DNA from: CAZTJA01 sp964613745
Lineage (GTDB): Bacteria > Desulfobacterota > Desulfomonilia > Desulfomonilales > Desulfomonilaceae
Length of the DNA: 8,513 nt
Direction of reading: 5' to 3'
NCBI GenBank assembly: GCA_964613745.1
Contig: CAZTJA010000124.1
Coordinates: 1-8,513 of the forward strand
The notes beneath the pieces were generated by a model. That model did not search any database. It had not been told where the DNA came from and was given only the letters and a program-made list of their open reading frames with translations. Below, in pieces: positions 1-6,925 of the stretch; the first letter of the stretch is position 1; each line of letters opens with the position of its first letter. A program made the position numbers and the translations under genes.

Positions 1-1005
1 GTAAGGCCAGAATGGCTCCCTAAGCATTTGTCTGGCCAGCAGAACGATATCCGCTTTTCCGCTGCGAATAATATCATCCGCCTGCGTAGGATCCGTAATA
101 AGCCCAACAGCGGCAGTGGGAATTTGTACCTCTTTCCTGATGCGTTCCGAAAAAGGCACCTGCCATCCGGGGCCGAAGGGGTAAACCTTGTAATCGACGG
201 TGTTGAATCCCGAACTACAGTCAATCAGATCTACACCGGCATTCTTCAGTTTTTTGGACAACTCAACCGTCTCGTCTATGGTCCAGCCTCCCTCGACCCA
301 ATCCGAACAGGAAAGTCTTATCGTCAACGGCAAGTTTTCAGGCCAGGCATTTCTCACTTGATCAACCGTTTCCAAAACAAATCGAATTCGGTTTTCAAAA
401 CTGCCGCCGTACTCATCCGTTCGTTGGTTTGACAGAGGAGAATAAAATTCATGGCAAAGGTAACCATGAGCCGCATGTATCTCAAGCCATTCATACCCGG
501 CTGTATGGGCCCTTTTGGCTGCATCGGCAAAGTTTTTCTTCACCGACTCTATATCCGCTTGAGTCATCTCATTCGGAACTTTCCAAATCTTATGACCAAA
601 GGCTATCGGACTAGGAGCAATGGTGTCCCATCCGCCTTCCTCATCTTTGAGAGAATGATCTCCCTCCCATGGCCTTGCGCAACTAGCTTTCCTTCCCGCA
701 TGAGCTATCTGAATTCCCGGCACGGCACCATACTGCTTAATGAACGAGTTTATTCGTGAGAGAGGTTCAATGTGTGCATCGTCCCAAAGACCTGCATCCT
801 GGGGCGAAATTCTGCCCCGAGGTTCTACGGCGGTCGCTTCGGCAATTATCAACCCCGCACCCCCAAGTGCGCGGGCTCCCAAGTGCACGAAGTGCCAATC
901 CGTCGGGAATCCGTCCTTCGAACTATATTGACACATGGGCGAAACGCCAATTCTATTTCTAAGAATGACTTCCTTCAATTTATACGATTCGAAGAGTCCG
1001 GGCAT
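1..1005 (-). CDS. Old Yellow Enzyme family NADH:flavin oxidoreductase, partial (C-terminus off the left edge)
   Basis: I translated the open minus-strand frame by hand: 335 residues with no stop. It aligns from memory along its length with YqjM/XenA-type ene-reductases, FMN TIM barrels that reduce activated C=C bonds with NAD(P)H. Visible landmarks are NRIGVSPMCQYSS near the N-terminus (C25 and Y27, the class-typical Cys and Tyr), IQIAHAGRKAS at about 98-108, the substrate-binding pair HAAH (H177, H180) followed by GYL, and the block LSNQRTDEYGGSFENR at 191-206. A RPWEGDHS-type insertion near 111-118 recalls XenA, whereas the C-terminal AVGLITD looks like YqjM. Roughly 20-30 residues are missing. 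The start is ATG at 1005-1003, preceded by a perfect AGGAGGT (1013-1019, 7-base spacing). The gene is transcribed divergently from cstA and shares its upstream region. The physiological substrate cannot be read from sequence. I saw no convincing promoter. Confidence 0.93.
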   Translation of the reverse strand, partial: MPGLFESYKLKEVILRNRIGVSPMCQYSSKDGFPTDWHFVHLGARALGGAGLIIAEATAVEPRGRISPQDAGLWDDAHIEPLSRINSFIKQYGAVPGIQIAHAGRKASCARPWEGDHSLKDEEGGWDTIAPSPIAFGHKIWKVPNEMTQADIESVKKNFADAAKRAHTAGYEWLEIHAAHGYLCHEFYSPLSNQRTDEYGGSFENRIRFVLETVDQVRNAWPENLPLTIRLSCSDWVEGGWTIDETVELSKKLKNAGVDLIDCSSGFNTVDYKVYPFGPGWQVPFSERIRKEVQIPTAAVGLITDPTQADDIIRSGKADIVLLARQMLREPFWPY

Positions 1006-1154
1006 ACAATTGACCTCCTAAAACTCGTATTCAATATAATTTTACATCTATGTATACCATTTCAAAATACAAATCGCTAATTTACCTATTGTTGAAGTAT
1101 TCCGACAGGAATTGAAGAAATTTGGGTCTTATCGGTATTTCATCATCAATTTGC

Positions 1155-1183
1155 TTGCCAAACTCCACATGTGGGCGGATAAT
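1155..1183 (+). promoter_or_regulatory. Predicted sigma-70 promoter for the cstA-type gene
   Basis: TTGCCA (1155-1160) and GATAAT (1178-1183) are separated by exactly 17 bases, and each box has one mismatch to consensus. Transcription would start near 1190 and give a leader of about 135 bases before the ATG at 1326. This is the best plus-strand match I found in the divergent region. It is a prediction only. Confidence 0.5.
1165..1174. repeat. 10-bp perfect palindrome inside the predicted cstA promoter spacer
   Basis: CCACATGTGG is a perfect palindrome lying wholly between the predicted -35 and -10 boxes, where a bound repressor would block RNA polymerase. It also lies about 160 bp upstream of the divergent flavin reductase start. 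An operator role is inferred from position. A 10-bp palindrome can occur by chance. Confidence 0.35.
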
Positions 1184-1241
1184 TCTTCCCCGTTAACTCT
1201 GCATTTGTGATCATTCCCATCGCCACGTTTAATTTTATTTT

Positions 1242-1266
1242 GGGGGCTAGTGCCCTCTTTGAGGGC
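1242..1266 (+). promoter_or_regulatory. Two mutually exclusive hairpins in the cstA leader
   Basis: GCCCTC (1252-1257) can pair backward with GGGGGC (1242-1247, loop TAGT, one G-U pair) or forward with GAGGGC (1261-1266, loop TTT, six perfect pairs). The two structures cannot coexist because they share the same arm, which is the arrangement expected of an attenuator or conformational switch. The region lies inside the leader predicted from the 1155-1183 promoter. No known riboswitch class was recognised. The 3-base loop of the forward hairpin is tight, so folding should be tested. Confidence 0.4.
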
Positions 1267-1277
1267 CAAAGATATGT

Positions 1278-1301
1278 CCGGAACTTGACATCTCGTTCCG
1301 G
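1278..1301 (+). repeat. Inverted repeat just upstream of the cstA ribosome binding site
   Basis: CCGGAAC (1278-1284) and GTTCCGG (1295-1301) are perfect 7-base arms around a 10-base spacer. The repeat ends 7 bases before the AAGGAGG Shine-Dalgarno at 1309-1315. As RNA it would form a GC-rich stem next to the ribosome landing site. As DNA it could be an operator. No T-run follows, so it is not an intrinsic terminator. Confidence 0.45.
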
Positions 1302-1325
1302 TAATTTCAAGGAGGCTTTCCAGGT

Positions 1326-3137
1326 ATGAATGCTCTCACTCTGGTATTTATTGCGCTATGTGTTTTCGCCATCGCCTATAGATACTACGGGCTGTTCATC
1401 GCGAATCGAGTATTGGAACTGAAGTCCGAACGAGAAACACCGTCCGTAAAAATGGCTGATGGGCACGACTATGTAAAAACAAACAAATATGTGTTGTTTG
1501 GACATCATTTCGCAGCAATTGCTGCGGCAGGGCCTCTACTAGGCCCGGTCTTGGCTGCCCAATTCGGCTATCTTCCCGGAGCTCTCTGGATAATCATCGG
1601 ATGTGTTCTTGCCGGAGCAGTTCATGACATGGTCGTATTGTTCGCGTCGGTGCGACACAAAGGCCAGTCCTTAGCCCATATAGCGGAAAAGGAAATCGGT
1701 ACGGCGACCGGGGGGGTTGCGTCAATCGCCGTCTTATTTATTCTTATCCTCACCTTGGCCGGTTTGTCCATCGCAGTCGTTAACGCAATGTTCCATAGTG
1801 CATGGGGAACATTTACCGTTTTCGCCACGATGCCCATTGCCATTCTCATGGGCGTGTATCTCCACGTCTGGAGACACAACGATGTATTTGGGGCAAGCAT
1901 CATCGGCGTCGTCCTTCTGACCGGAGCGGTTTTGGCCGGGCCTTACGTCGTTGAGAACCCGACCCTATCTTCAATATTCACACTTTCGAAAACTCAAATA
2001 TCCATAATCATACCGATTTACGGGTTCATAGCATCCGTTTTACCGGTTTGGTTGCTCCTGTGCCCACGTGACTACCTTTCGACCTATCTCAAGATAGGAA
2101 CGATCGTAATGTTGGCCACCGGAATCGTTTTTGTGCGCCCCGAATTTCTAATGGAACCGGTTACAAAGTATGTCGCCGGCGGTGGGCCAATCATACCGGG
2201 TTCGGTTTTCCCCTTTGTATTTATTACCATTGCATGCGGAGCGCTGTCCGGTTTCCATGCCATCATCGGATCGGGCACCACGCCTAAAATGATCGGCAAT
2301 GAACGGGATATCCTCTTTGTCGGGTATGGCGCAATGCTGACCGAAGGTTTTGTCGCTATAATGGCTTTGATAGCTGCCTGTGTGCTTGTGCCGGCTGATT
2401 ACTTCGCAATCAACACGCCTCCGGCCGTTTTCGCAAAGTTGGGTATGACGCCCGTCAATTTGGGTGACTTGTCCCAACAAGTCGGCGAGCAGCTTCAGGG
2501 AAGACCCGGCGGTGCCGTATCCCTGGCGGTCGGAATGGCCTACATCTTCTCGTCCGTTCCCTTTATGAAGGGACTGATGGCATATTGGTACCATTTTGCC
2601 ATCATGTTTGAAGCGGTTTTTATTCTCACCGCAGTTGATACCGGCACGAGGGTAGGCCGATTCTTCCTACAGGAAATGGTCGGTAAAGTAATACCGAAAT
2701 TCCAGGAAAAAAGGTGGATGCCGGGCATTATTTCTACAAGCTTCTTATTCACCTTCGCGTGGGGTTATCTGGTTTACACCGGAGACATAACCACCATTTG
2801 GCCGTTGTTCGGTATGAGCAACCAGCTACTGGCCGCGAGCGGGCTTATCATCGGAACGACGATGATAATTCGAATGAATAAAGCAAAATACGCTTTCATT
2901 ACTGCGATTCCAGGCATTTTCATGGTATTTGTGACCATGATTGCCGGCTACCAGAATATAGTCGGCAATTTCTTGCCCAAGAAACTCTATCTACTCACGA
3001 GTCTCGCATGTATTGTTATGGTCCTTATGGCAATTGTAATCATAAGTGCCATACAAAAATGGGCCCAGCTCCTGAAGGTCAAACAACCCGTGGTTGACAC
3101 CTATGGAGACAAGGTCTTGCAAATAGTGCCCGAATAA
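1326..3137 (+). CDS. cstA: CstA-family carbon starvation transporter (short form)
   Basis: This 603-residue, strongly hydrophobic inner-membrane protein belongs to the carbon starvation CstA family. Characterised Escherichia coli members (CstA and BtsT/YjiY) import pyruvate, and CstA has also been linked to peptide uptake. The family signature is plain: DGHDYVKTNKYVLFGHHFAA at 45-64, continuing as IAAAGPLLGPVLAAQ, then a long series of membrane segments including GALSGFHAIIGSGTTPKM and WPLFGMSNQLLAA. At about 600 residues it is shorter than the roughly 700 of the E. coli proteins, as in many non-enteric homologues, and it looks complete. The ATG has AAGGAGG at 1309-1315 (10-base spacing). It stands alone between its own promoter and terminator, with a structured leader suggesting regulated expression. 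No two-component sensor genes of the BtsSR kind lie in the window. The exact substrate here is unknown. Confidence 0.95.
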   Translation: MNALTLVFIALCVFAIAYRYYGLFIANRVLELKSERETPSVKMADGHDYVKTNKYVLFGHHFAAIAAAGPLLGPVLAAQFGYLPGALWIIIGCVLAGAVHDMVVLFASVRHKGQSLAHIAEKEIGTATGGVASIAVLFILILTLAGLSIAVVNAMFHSAWGTFTVFATMPIAILMGVYLHVWRHNDVFGASIIGVVLLTGAVLAGPYVVENPTLSSIFTLSKTQISIIIPIYGFIASVLPVWLLLCPRDYLSTYLKIGTIVMLATGIVFVRPEFLMEPVTKYVAGGGPIIPGSVFPFVFITIACGALSGFHAIIGSGTTPKMIGNERDILFVGYGAMLTEGFVAIMALIAACVLVPADYFAINTPPAVFAKLGMTPVNLGDLSQQVGEQLQGRPGGAVSLAVGMAYIFSSVPFMKGLMAYWYHFAIMFEAVFILTAVDTGTRVGRFFLQEMVGKVIPKFQEKRWMPGIISTSFLFTFAWGYLVYTGDITTIWPLFGMSNQLLAASGLIIGTTMIIRMNKAKYAFITAIPGIFMVFVTMIAGYQNIVGNFLPKKLYLLTSLACIVMVLMAIVIISAIQKWAQLLKVKQPVVDTYGDKVLQIVPE

Positions 3138-3161
3138 CTCAGATCCTTGAACCCGACTTAA

Positions 3162-3204
3162 AAGGCCGGATTCGCTTTCGACAGTGAATTCGGCCTTATT
3201 ATTT
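3162..3204 (+). terminator. Intrinsic terminator after cstA
   Basis: AAGGCCGGATTC (3162-3173) pairs with GAATTCGGCCTT (3186-3197) to form a 12-base stem with one G-U pair and a 12-base loop, followed by the T-rich stretch TTATTATTTT. It begins 24 bases after the cstA stop codon. The T-tract is interrupted by A, so termination may be incomplete. Confidence 0.75.
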
Positions 3205-3215
3205 TATGCCCAACC

Positions 3216-3239
3216 TATTTACATTAAGAAATGTAAATA
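3216..3239. repeat. Perfect 10-bp inverted repeat upstream of the AMIN-protein promoter
   Basis: TATTTACATT (3216-3225) and AATGTAAATA (3230-3239) are perfect inverted arms around the 4-base centre AAGA. The repeat lies 28 bases upstream of the -35 box at 3268. Length, symmetry and position fit a dimeric transcription-factor site. It is AT-rich and lies beyond the cstA terminator, so a terminator role is unlikely. The regulator is not identified. Confidence 0.5.
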
Positions 3240-3267
3240 ACCAATTAGTAATACACATAATTAAGCA

Positions 3268-3297
3268 TTGACAAAAACAAAATCAGTGTGCTATGGT
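3268..3297 (+). promoter_or_regulatory. Extended -10 sigma-70 promoter for the AMIN-domain gene
   Basis: A perfect TTGACA (3268-3273) is followed after 18 bases by TATGGT (3292-3297), preceded by the extended -10 element TGC (3289-3291). Transcription would start near 3304, giving a leader of about 44 bases. This rules out the upstream in-frame ATG at 3288, which lies inside the promoter. Confidence 0.72.
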
Positions 3298-3332
3298 GCC
3301 GCCCAGTGGGCATTCATGTCATGCCTTTAATT

Positions 3333-3340
3333 AAGAGGAG
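3333..3340 (+). promoter_or_regulatory. Ribosome binding site that decides the AMIN-protein start
   Basis: AAGAGGAG at 3333-3340 sits 7 bases before the ATG at 3348-3350. The reading frame is open from an earlier ATG at 3288, but only the 3348 start has this site and places a signal peptide at the N-terminus. Confidence 0.75.
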
Positions 3341-3347
3341 ATTCGAT

Positions 3348-4601
3348 ATGGCGACAATACGGGAATATTTGTTGGTGAGCGCAATTTTATTATTTGCTGT
3401 TGTAGTATGCACAGGCGAAGCCTGGACCCAAAATGCTCCTGCGCCTCAATATCCTCCATTGAGGGTTATGCCTAAACATCCTGCCCCCTATGGTCCGTCA
3501 GCCCCAATTGCCCAACCGCAAATGATCCCCCCCGGTCCTCAGCCGCAGGCTGCGGTACCATCGCAGCACCCGCAGCTNNNNNNNNNNNNNNNNNNNNNNN
3601 NNNNNNNNNNNNNNNNNNNNNNNNNNNNNNNNNNNNNNNNNNNNNNNNNNNNNNNNNNNNNNNNNNNNNNNNNNNNNATTCCACCTAGTGCTCAAGCGCC
3701 GGAATACAAACCCGATGCCGTTCACGGTCAACCAGTGGAACTGAGACCGGACCGAATCAAAATGACCGGTTTGCAGGTATCACCCGATCATAAGCGCATC
3801 ATGCTACGCTTTGAAGGTGCTCCCGGAAAGCATTCGTCTTTCGTAATGGAAAATCCGTTTCGCCTTGTGTTGGATGTAGAGAATACCATTCCCGAACGGG
3901 TGCCCGGCAAAATTTCCGTAAACAGTGACGGCCTCTCAGAAATCAGAGTCGGCAGCCATGAAACTAAAACCCGTGTTGCCCTGGATTTCGGGAGCACCCC
4001 CGTGCCGGCTTTTCAAATAAACAAGACGCAAACCCACTTAGTTGTTTCACTCAATACACCAAATACCCCCATAGCAAAGGAACCGGTTGCAGCAGTAGAA
4101 CCTGTTCAGAAAAAACGGGCGGAAATTCAGACAAAACCTATTCCGCTCCCGGCTCGCACTCCAAAGAGCGGCGTTTTGGCCGTCAAATCGGCAGGAATCA
4201 AGGAAAATCTTGTAAATGTGGAAATTGCCGATCAGCTCGATCTTAATCGCAAAATGAGACTAGTGGTTGAATTGGATCCTGAATCAATGTCAATAAAGCA
4301 AGCCAACCTGAGCGATGCGCAGGGAAATATTAAAAGATTTGAACTCACGAATAGAGAATCCGATTGGGAAACCCTTATGAACAAACCCCGAACGGCAAGC
4401 GGTCCAAAAAAAGAATTGCAGGACGAGAATGTTGATTCAAAAAAATATAAGTGGGGGATGTCTGAACCTACTCCGGTGAGCGTAAGCAAAAAACCGGCCC
4501 AAAATCCGGAAAAAGACCTCGGACCTTTCCGTTTGGAAATGTTCGAACTGAAACGAAAAAAGGCTGAAGACGGTAAACTGAGTGCAGCAGCACCGGAATG
4601 A
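3348..4601 (+). CDS. Exported proline-rich AMIN-domain protein, interrupted by an assembly gap
   Basis: The protein is 417 residues if the gap length is taken literally. Residues 1 to about 25 form a signal peptide (MATIREYLLVSAILLFAVVV), so it acts outside the inner membrane. A Pro/Gln-rich stretch follows from about 29 to the gap (residues 77-110 unknown). Residues about 136-236 resemble an AMIN domain: alternating beta strands with the typical ENPFRLVLDVENT core and a later TRVALDF strand. AMIN domains occur in AmiC amidases and PilQ secretins, where they guide localisation to septum or peptidoglycan, but no amidase or secretin domain follows here. Residues 271-333 look like a second beta-rich module that I do not recognise. 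The tail (340-417) is charged and probably disordered. The two sides of the gap share a frame as drawn, which may be coincidence because the true gap size is unknown. An envelope role is inferred. Confidence 0.82.
   Translation: MATIREYLLVSAILLFAVVVCTGEAWTQNAPAPQYPPLRVMPKHPAPYGPSAPIAQPQMIPPGPQPQAAVPSQHPQXXXXXXXXXXXXXXXXXXXXXXXXXXXXXXXXXXIPPSAQAPEYKPDAVHGQPVELRPDRIKMTGLQVSPDHKRIMLRFEGAPGKHSSFVMENPFRLVLDVENTIPERVPGKISVNSDGLSEIRVGSHETKTRVALDFGSTPVPAFQINKTQTHLVVSLNTPNTPIAKEPVAAVEPVQKKRAEIQTKPIPLPARTPKSGVLAVKSAGIKENLVNVEIADQLDLNRKMRLVVELDPESMSIKQANLSDAQGNIKRFELTNRESDWETLMNKPRTASGPKKELQDENVDSKKYKWGMSEPTPVSVSKKPAQNPEKDLGPFRLEMFELKRKKAEDGKLSAAAPE
3578..3677. other. Assembly gap of exactly 100 N
   Basis: The run of N is exactly 100 bases, a customary placeholder for a gap of unknown size. 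It falls inside the Pro/Gln-rich coding stretch, where repeated CCN/CAG codons could defeat short-read assembly. The real length and the reading frame across it are therefore unknown. Confidence 0.95.
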
Positions 4602-4624
4602 TCAGCCGATAATTCTAAATTCTT

Positions 4625-4648
4625 AACCCGGGTAAGACCGGGTTTTTT
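4625..4648 (+). terminator. Intrinsic terminator after the AMIN-domain gene
   Basis: AACCCGG (4625-4631) and CCGGGTT (4638-4644) form a perfect 7-base stem with a 6-base loop, running into six T residues (4643-4648). It fits plus-strand termination 24 bases after the stop codon. On the minus strand, just past the mnmG stop, the stem is followed by AAGAATTTAG, so it would work poorly for mnmG. Confidence 0.88.
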
Positions 4649-4658
4649 CATTTCGAAG

Positions 4659-6539
4659 TTACTGTTTTACAGCACTGTTGGCAGCGGAAATACCCACCAT
4701 GATGGCATTCAAAGCGGCAGGAGTTACGCCTGGAATGCAAGCCGCTTCACCTAAAGAGCCCGGCTGAATTGTTTTCAATTTTTCGCGCAATTCACGCGAT
4801 AATCCTTGAACATTGTCATAATTTATCGAAGTAGGTATTTTTGCCTGCTGCATCTTGGAATACCGTATAGCCTCCCGTTTCTGCCGATCTATGTATCCCT
4901 CATACTTAATCCGAATCTCAATTCTGTCGGATATCTCGGGATCAAGATCACGGGGCAGTAATCCCAAAGACTGAAAATCCGAAATCTTGATTTCCGGCCT
5001 CTTAAGGAACTTCATACCGGAAATCGGCTCCCGAAGTTCGGATCCTCCTCGCTCTGAAATCATCTCGTTCACGACATTTTCCGGTCGGACTAAGATTGTT
5101 TCCAGGATCTTCATGTATTTGTCAATTTGTGCGAGGCTCTTCAAATGCCCTTCATTCGTGTCCTGCCCAACGAGTCCTATTCCTAAACCGATTTCCATGA
5201 GCCTTTCTGCTGCATTGTCCTCCCGGAGCAATAGACGGTATTCAGCCCTTGACGTAAACATTCTGTAAGGTTCCGTAACGCCTCTATGTACCAGGTCTTC
5301 AATCATCACGGCGATATAGGAATCGGCTCGACTGAGAACAAATGCGTCTTTGCCCTGAATTGAATGCGCCGCATTGATGCCGGCCCATAATCCTTGCGCC
5401 GCAGCTTCTTCGTATCCCGAAGTGCCGTTGATTTGACCTGCAAAGTACAGGCGTCCCACAATCTGCGATTCCAACGTCAACTTGAGCGACCGTGGATCAA
5501 TATAGCTATATTCTATGGCATATGCCGGGCGCACTATTTCGGCGTTTTCTAATCCAGGAACCGACCGAACCAAATCTATCTGTATGTCCGGCGGCAGTGA
5601 ATTTCCTAATCCTTTAAGGTAAAGTTCCGAAGTATAGAGTCCTTCCGGTTCTGCAACTACGGGATGTCGTTCACGATCGGGAAACCTGGCAATTTTATCC
5701 TCGAGGGAAGGGCAGTACCTCGCAGGCGTCCCTTTTATGCTTCCGGAATAGAGAGGAGATTTGTAAAGATTATTTCGTATAATTTCGTGAGTCTTCGAAG
5801 ACGTGTACGTACGAAAGCACGAACGCCGTTCCAGCCGAATTGACTTAGGCGATCGCATCGAAAAAGGTCTGAACAATTCGTCGCCCGAATCTTCCGTCAT
5901 TACTGCAAGATCGACTGTGGACCCTTTCAACCGTGGAGGAGTTCCCGTTTTGAATCTGCCCCCGGGTAAACCTAACGACATGAGAGACTCATGGAGACCA
6001 ATTGAAGCGAACTCACCGGCCCGGCCCGCAGGGTAGCATGTGCTGCCCACGTGGATCAGGCCATTGAGAAAGGTGCCGGTAGCAATGATCACAGCATCGG
6101 AATTCACGGTAAGTCCGGAACGTTCTCTAATTCCTATGCAGACCCCATCCTCCACAAGAAGATTGTCCACCATTTCTTGTCGTATCGTTATCCTGTAATC
6201 ACTCTCAATGGCGGTTCTCATGGCCAGAGAATACTGCATTCGGTCACACTGCATTCTCGATCCGCGAACGGCAGGTCCTTTGCTGGTGCCGAGCAATTTA
6301 TATTGAATGCATGAGAAATCGGCAGCTCTGCCCATTTCTCCACCCAACGCATCGATTTCTTTTACAAGATGTCCCTTGCCTAGACCTCCGATTGATGGAT
6401 TACACGGCATCAATCCAATCGTGTCCGCATTAAGGGTGTAAAGTTTGACGTGCAATCCGGTCTTGGCGACAGCGAGCGCGGCCTCACAGCCTGCATGTCC
6501 AGCTCCTATAACAATTACAGTATTATATCGAGATTTCAT
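4659..6539 (-). CDS. mnmG: tRNA uridine-5-carboxymethylaminomethyl modification enzyme MnmG (GidA)
   Basis: This complete 626-residue protein has the usual length for the family. MnmG works with the GTPase MnmE in the cytoplasm to install the (carboxymethyl)aminomethyl group on the wobble U34 of certain tRNAs, using FAD, NADH and methylene-tetrahydrofolate. The N-terminus carries the FAD-binding GAGHAG at 12-17. The family block CNPSIGGLGKGHLVKEIDALGG starts at C46, and ARYCPSLEDKIARFPDR contains C276; these match the two conserved catalytic-region cysteines (C47 and C277 in E. coli). Other landmarks are IIATGTFLNG at 151-160, FKTGTPPRLKG at 196-206 and the C-terminal CIPGVTPAALNAI of the helical MnmE-binding domain. 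The ATG start lies directly before the Rossmann strand, with only a weak AAGG upstream. It is convergent with the AMIN gene and not next to mnmE or rsmG in this window. Confidence 0.98.
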   Translation of the reverse strand: MKSRYNTVIVIGAGHAGCEAALAVAKTGLHVKLYTLNADTIGLMPCNPSIGGLGKGHLVKEIDALGGEMGRAADFSCIQYKLLGTSKGPAVRGSRMQCDRMQYSLAMRTAIESDYRITIRQEMVDNLLVEDGVCIGIRERSGLTVNSDAVIIATGTFLNGLIHVGSTCYPAGRAGEFASIGLHESLMSLGLPGGRFKTGTPPRLKGSTVDLAVMTEDSGDELFRPFSMRSPKSIRLERRSCFRTYTSSKTHEIIRNNLYKSPLYSGSIKGTPARYCPSLEDKIARFPDRERHPVVAEPEGLYTSELYLKGLGNSLPPDIQIDLVRSVPGLENAEIVRPAYAIEYSYIDPRSLKLTLESQIVGRLYFAGQINGTSGYEEAAAQGLWAGINAAHSIQGKDAFVLSRADSYIAVMIEDLVHRGVTEPYRMFTSRAEYRLLLREDNAAERLMEIGLGIGLVGQDTNEGHLKSLAQIDKYMKILETILVRPENVVNEMISERGGSELREPISGMKFLKRPEIKISDFQSLGLLPRDLDPEISDRIEIRIKYEGYIDRQKREAIRYSKMQQAKIPTSINYDNVQGLSRELREKLKTIQPGSLGEAACIPGVTPAALNAIMVGISAANSAVKQ

Positions 6540-6833
6540 AAATCAACGCCTTACATGATTGCGCCTATCTTGATGCGCCTCTTTCTTGGTTCTGAGTATT
6601 GAAATACCAGTGACATCAGATGTTTAGCTAGAATAAATAAAAAGTTGGTCACTTTGCTTCCCTATGGAAGACCGCGCTTATCTCATATTTCAGTTTAGGT
6701 TGTGAAATTAACCTATGAAACTCAAAGAAAATTACAAAAATTGAACTATGCCTAATTAAAGTTCCGGTTCATATGAATTGCAGGTTTGAAGTAAAATTCT
6801 AGTACCATGTGCTTATAATTTAAGCCCTTTTTG
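6540..6833. other. AT-rich divergent intergenic region without a recognised gene
   Basis: This stretch separates mnmG from the Cys-rich exported protein. I see no credible coding sequence. Minor structure includes the inverted repeat TAGGTT (6696-6701)/AACCTA (6710-6715), the perfect palindrome TTCATATGAA (6768-6777), and a TATAAT at 6814-6819 that lacks a well-spaced -35 box. The mnmG promoter must lie here, but I could not choose one with confidence. Confidence 0.6.
6556..6580. repeat. Short imperfect direct repeat in the mnmG leader
   Basis: TGATTGCGCCT (6556-6566) recurs as TGATGCGCCT (6571-6580), one base shorter and offset by 15 bases. It lies 17-41 bases upstream of the mnmG start. 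It may be chance or a small duplicated regulatory element. Confidence 0.3.
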
Positions 6834-6862
6834 TTGACATGTTTTTATCATAATGTTATCGT
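6834..6862 (+). promoter_or_regulatory. Extended -10 promoter for the Cys-rich exported protein
   Basis: A perfect TTGACA (6834-6839) is followed after 17 bases by TATCGT (6857-6862), which is preceded by TGT (6854-6856) as an extended -10 element. Transcription would start near 6869, giving a leader of about 57 bases. Confidence 0.62.
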
Positions 6863-6910
6863 CGCTTCAGTAATCCCTGGAAATATTGAAGTTTCCTTAT
6901 TCTCTCAACT

Positions 6911-6918
6911 GGAAGGAG
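6911..6918 (+). promoter_or_regulatory. Ribosome binding site that decides the Cys-rich protein start
   Basis: GGAAGGAG at 6911-6918 is 7 bases from the ATG at 6926 but only 1 base from the alternative in-frame GTG at 6920. The ATG is therefore preferred. Confidence 0.75.
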
Positions 6919-6925
6919 TGTGGGT

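Noticed and set aside
28..1080. Several plus-strand open frames of 60-130 codons
   Set aside because: They are antisense to the flavin reductase, whose translation matches a known family throughout. They have no recognisable product.
1285..1290. TTGACA close to the cstA start, considered as a -35 box
   Set aside because: At 16-18 base spacing the downstream sequence is the Shine-Dalgarno region and has no -10-like hexamer. The match is probably fortuitous, inside the inverted-repeat spacer.
2148..2594. Minus-strand 148-codon open frame inside cstA
   Set aside because: It lies wholly within the CstA coding sequence, whose protein is clearly a known family. The product has no recognisable features.
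3288..3347. Upstream in-frame ATG of the AMIN-domain gene
   Set aside because: It lies within the predicted promoter, has no ribosome binding site and would put 20 hydrophilic residues before the signal peptide.
4232..4651. Minus-strand 139-codon open frame opposite the AMIN-protein C-terminus
   Set aside because: It is antisense to a better-supported gene, begins across a terminator hairpin and resembles no family I know.
6920..6925. GTG start for the Cys-rich protein
   Set aside because: It is only one base from the Shine-Dalgarno. The ATG at 6926 has normal spacing and begins the signal peptide.
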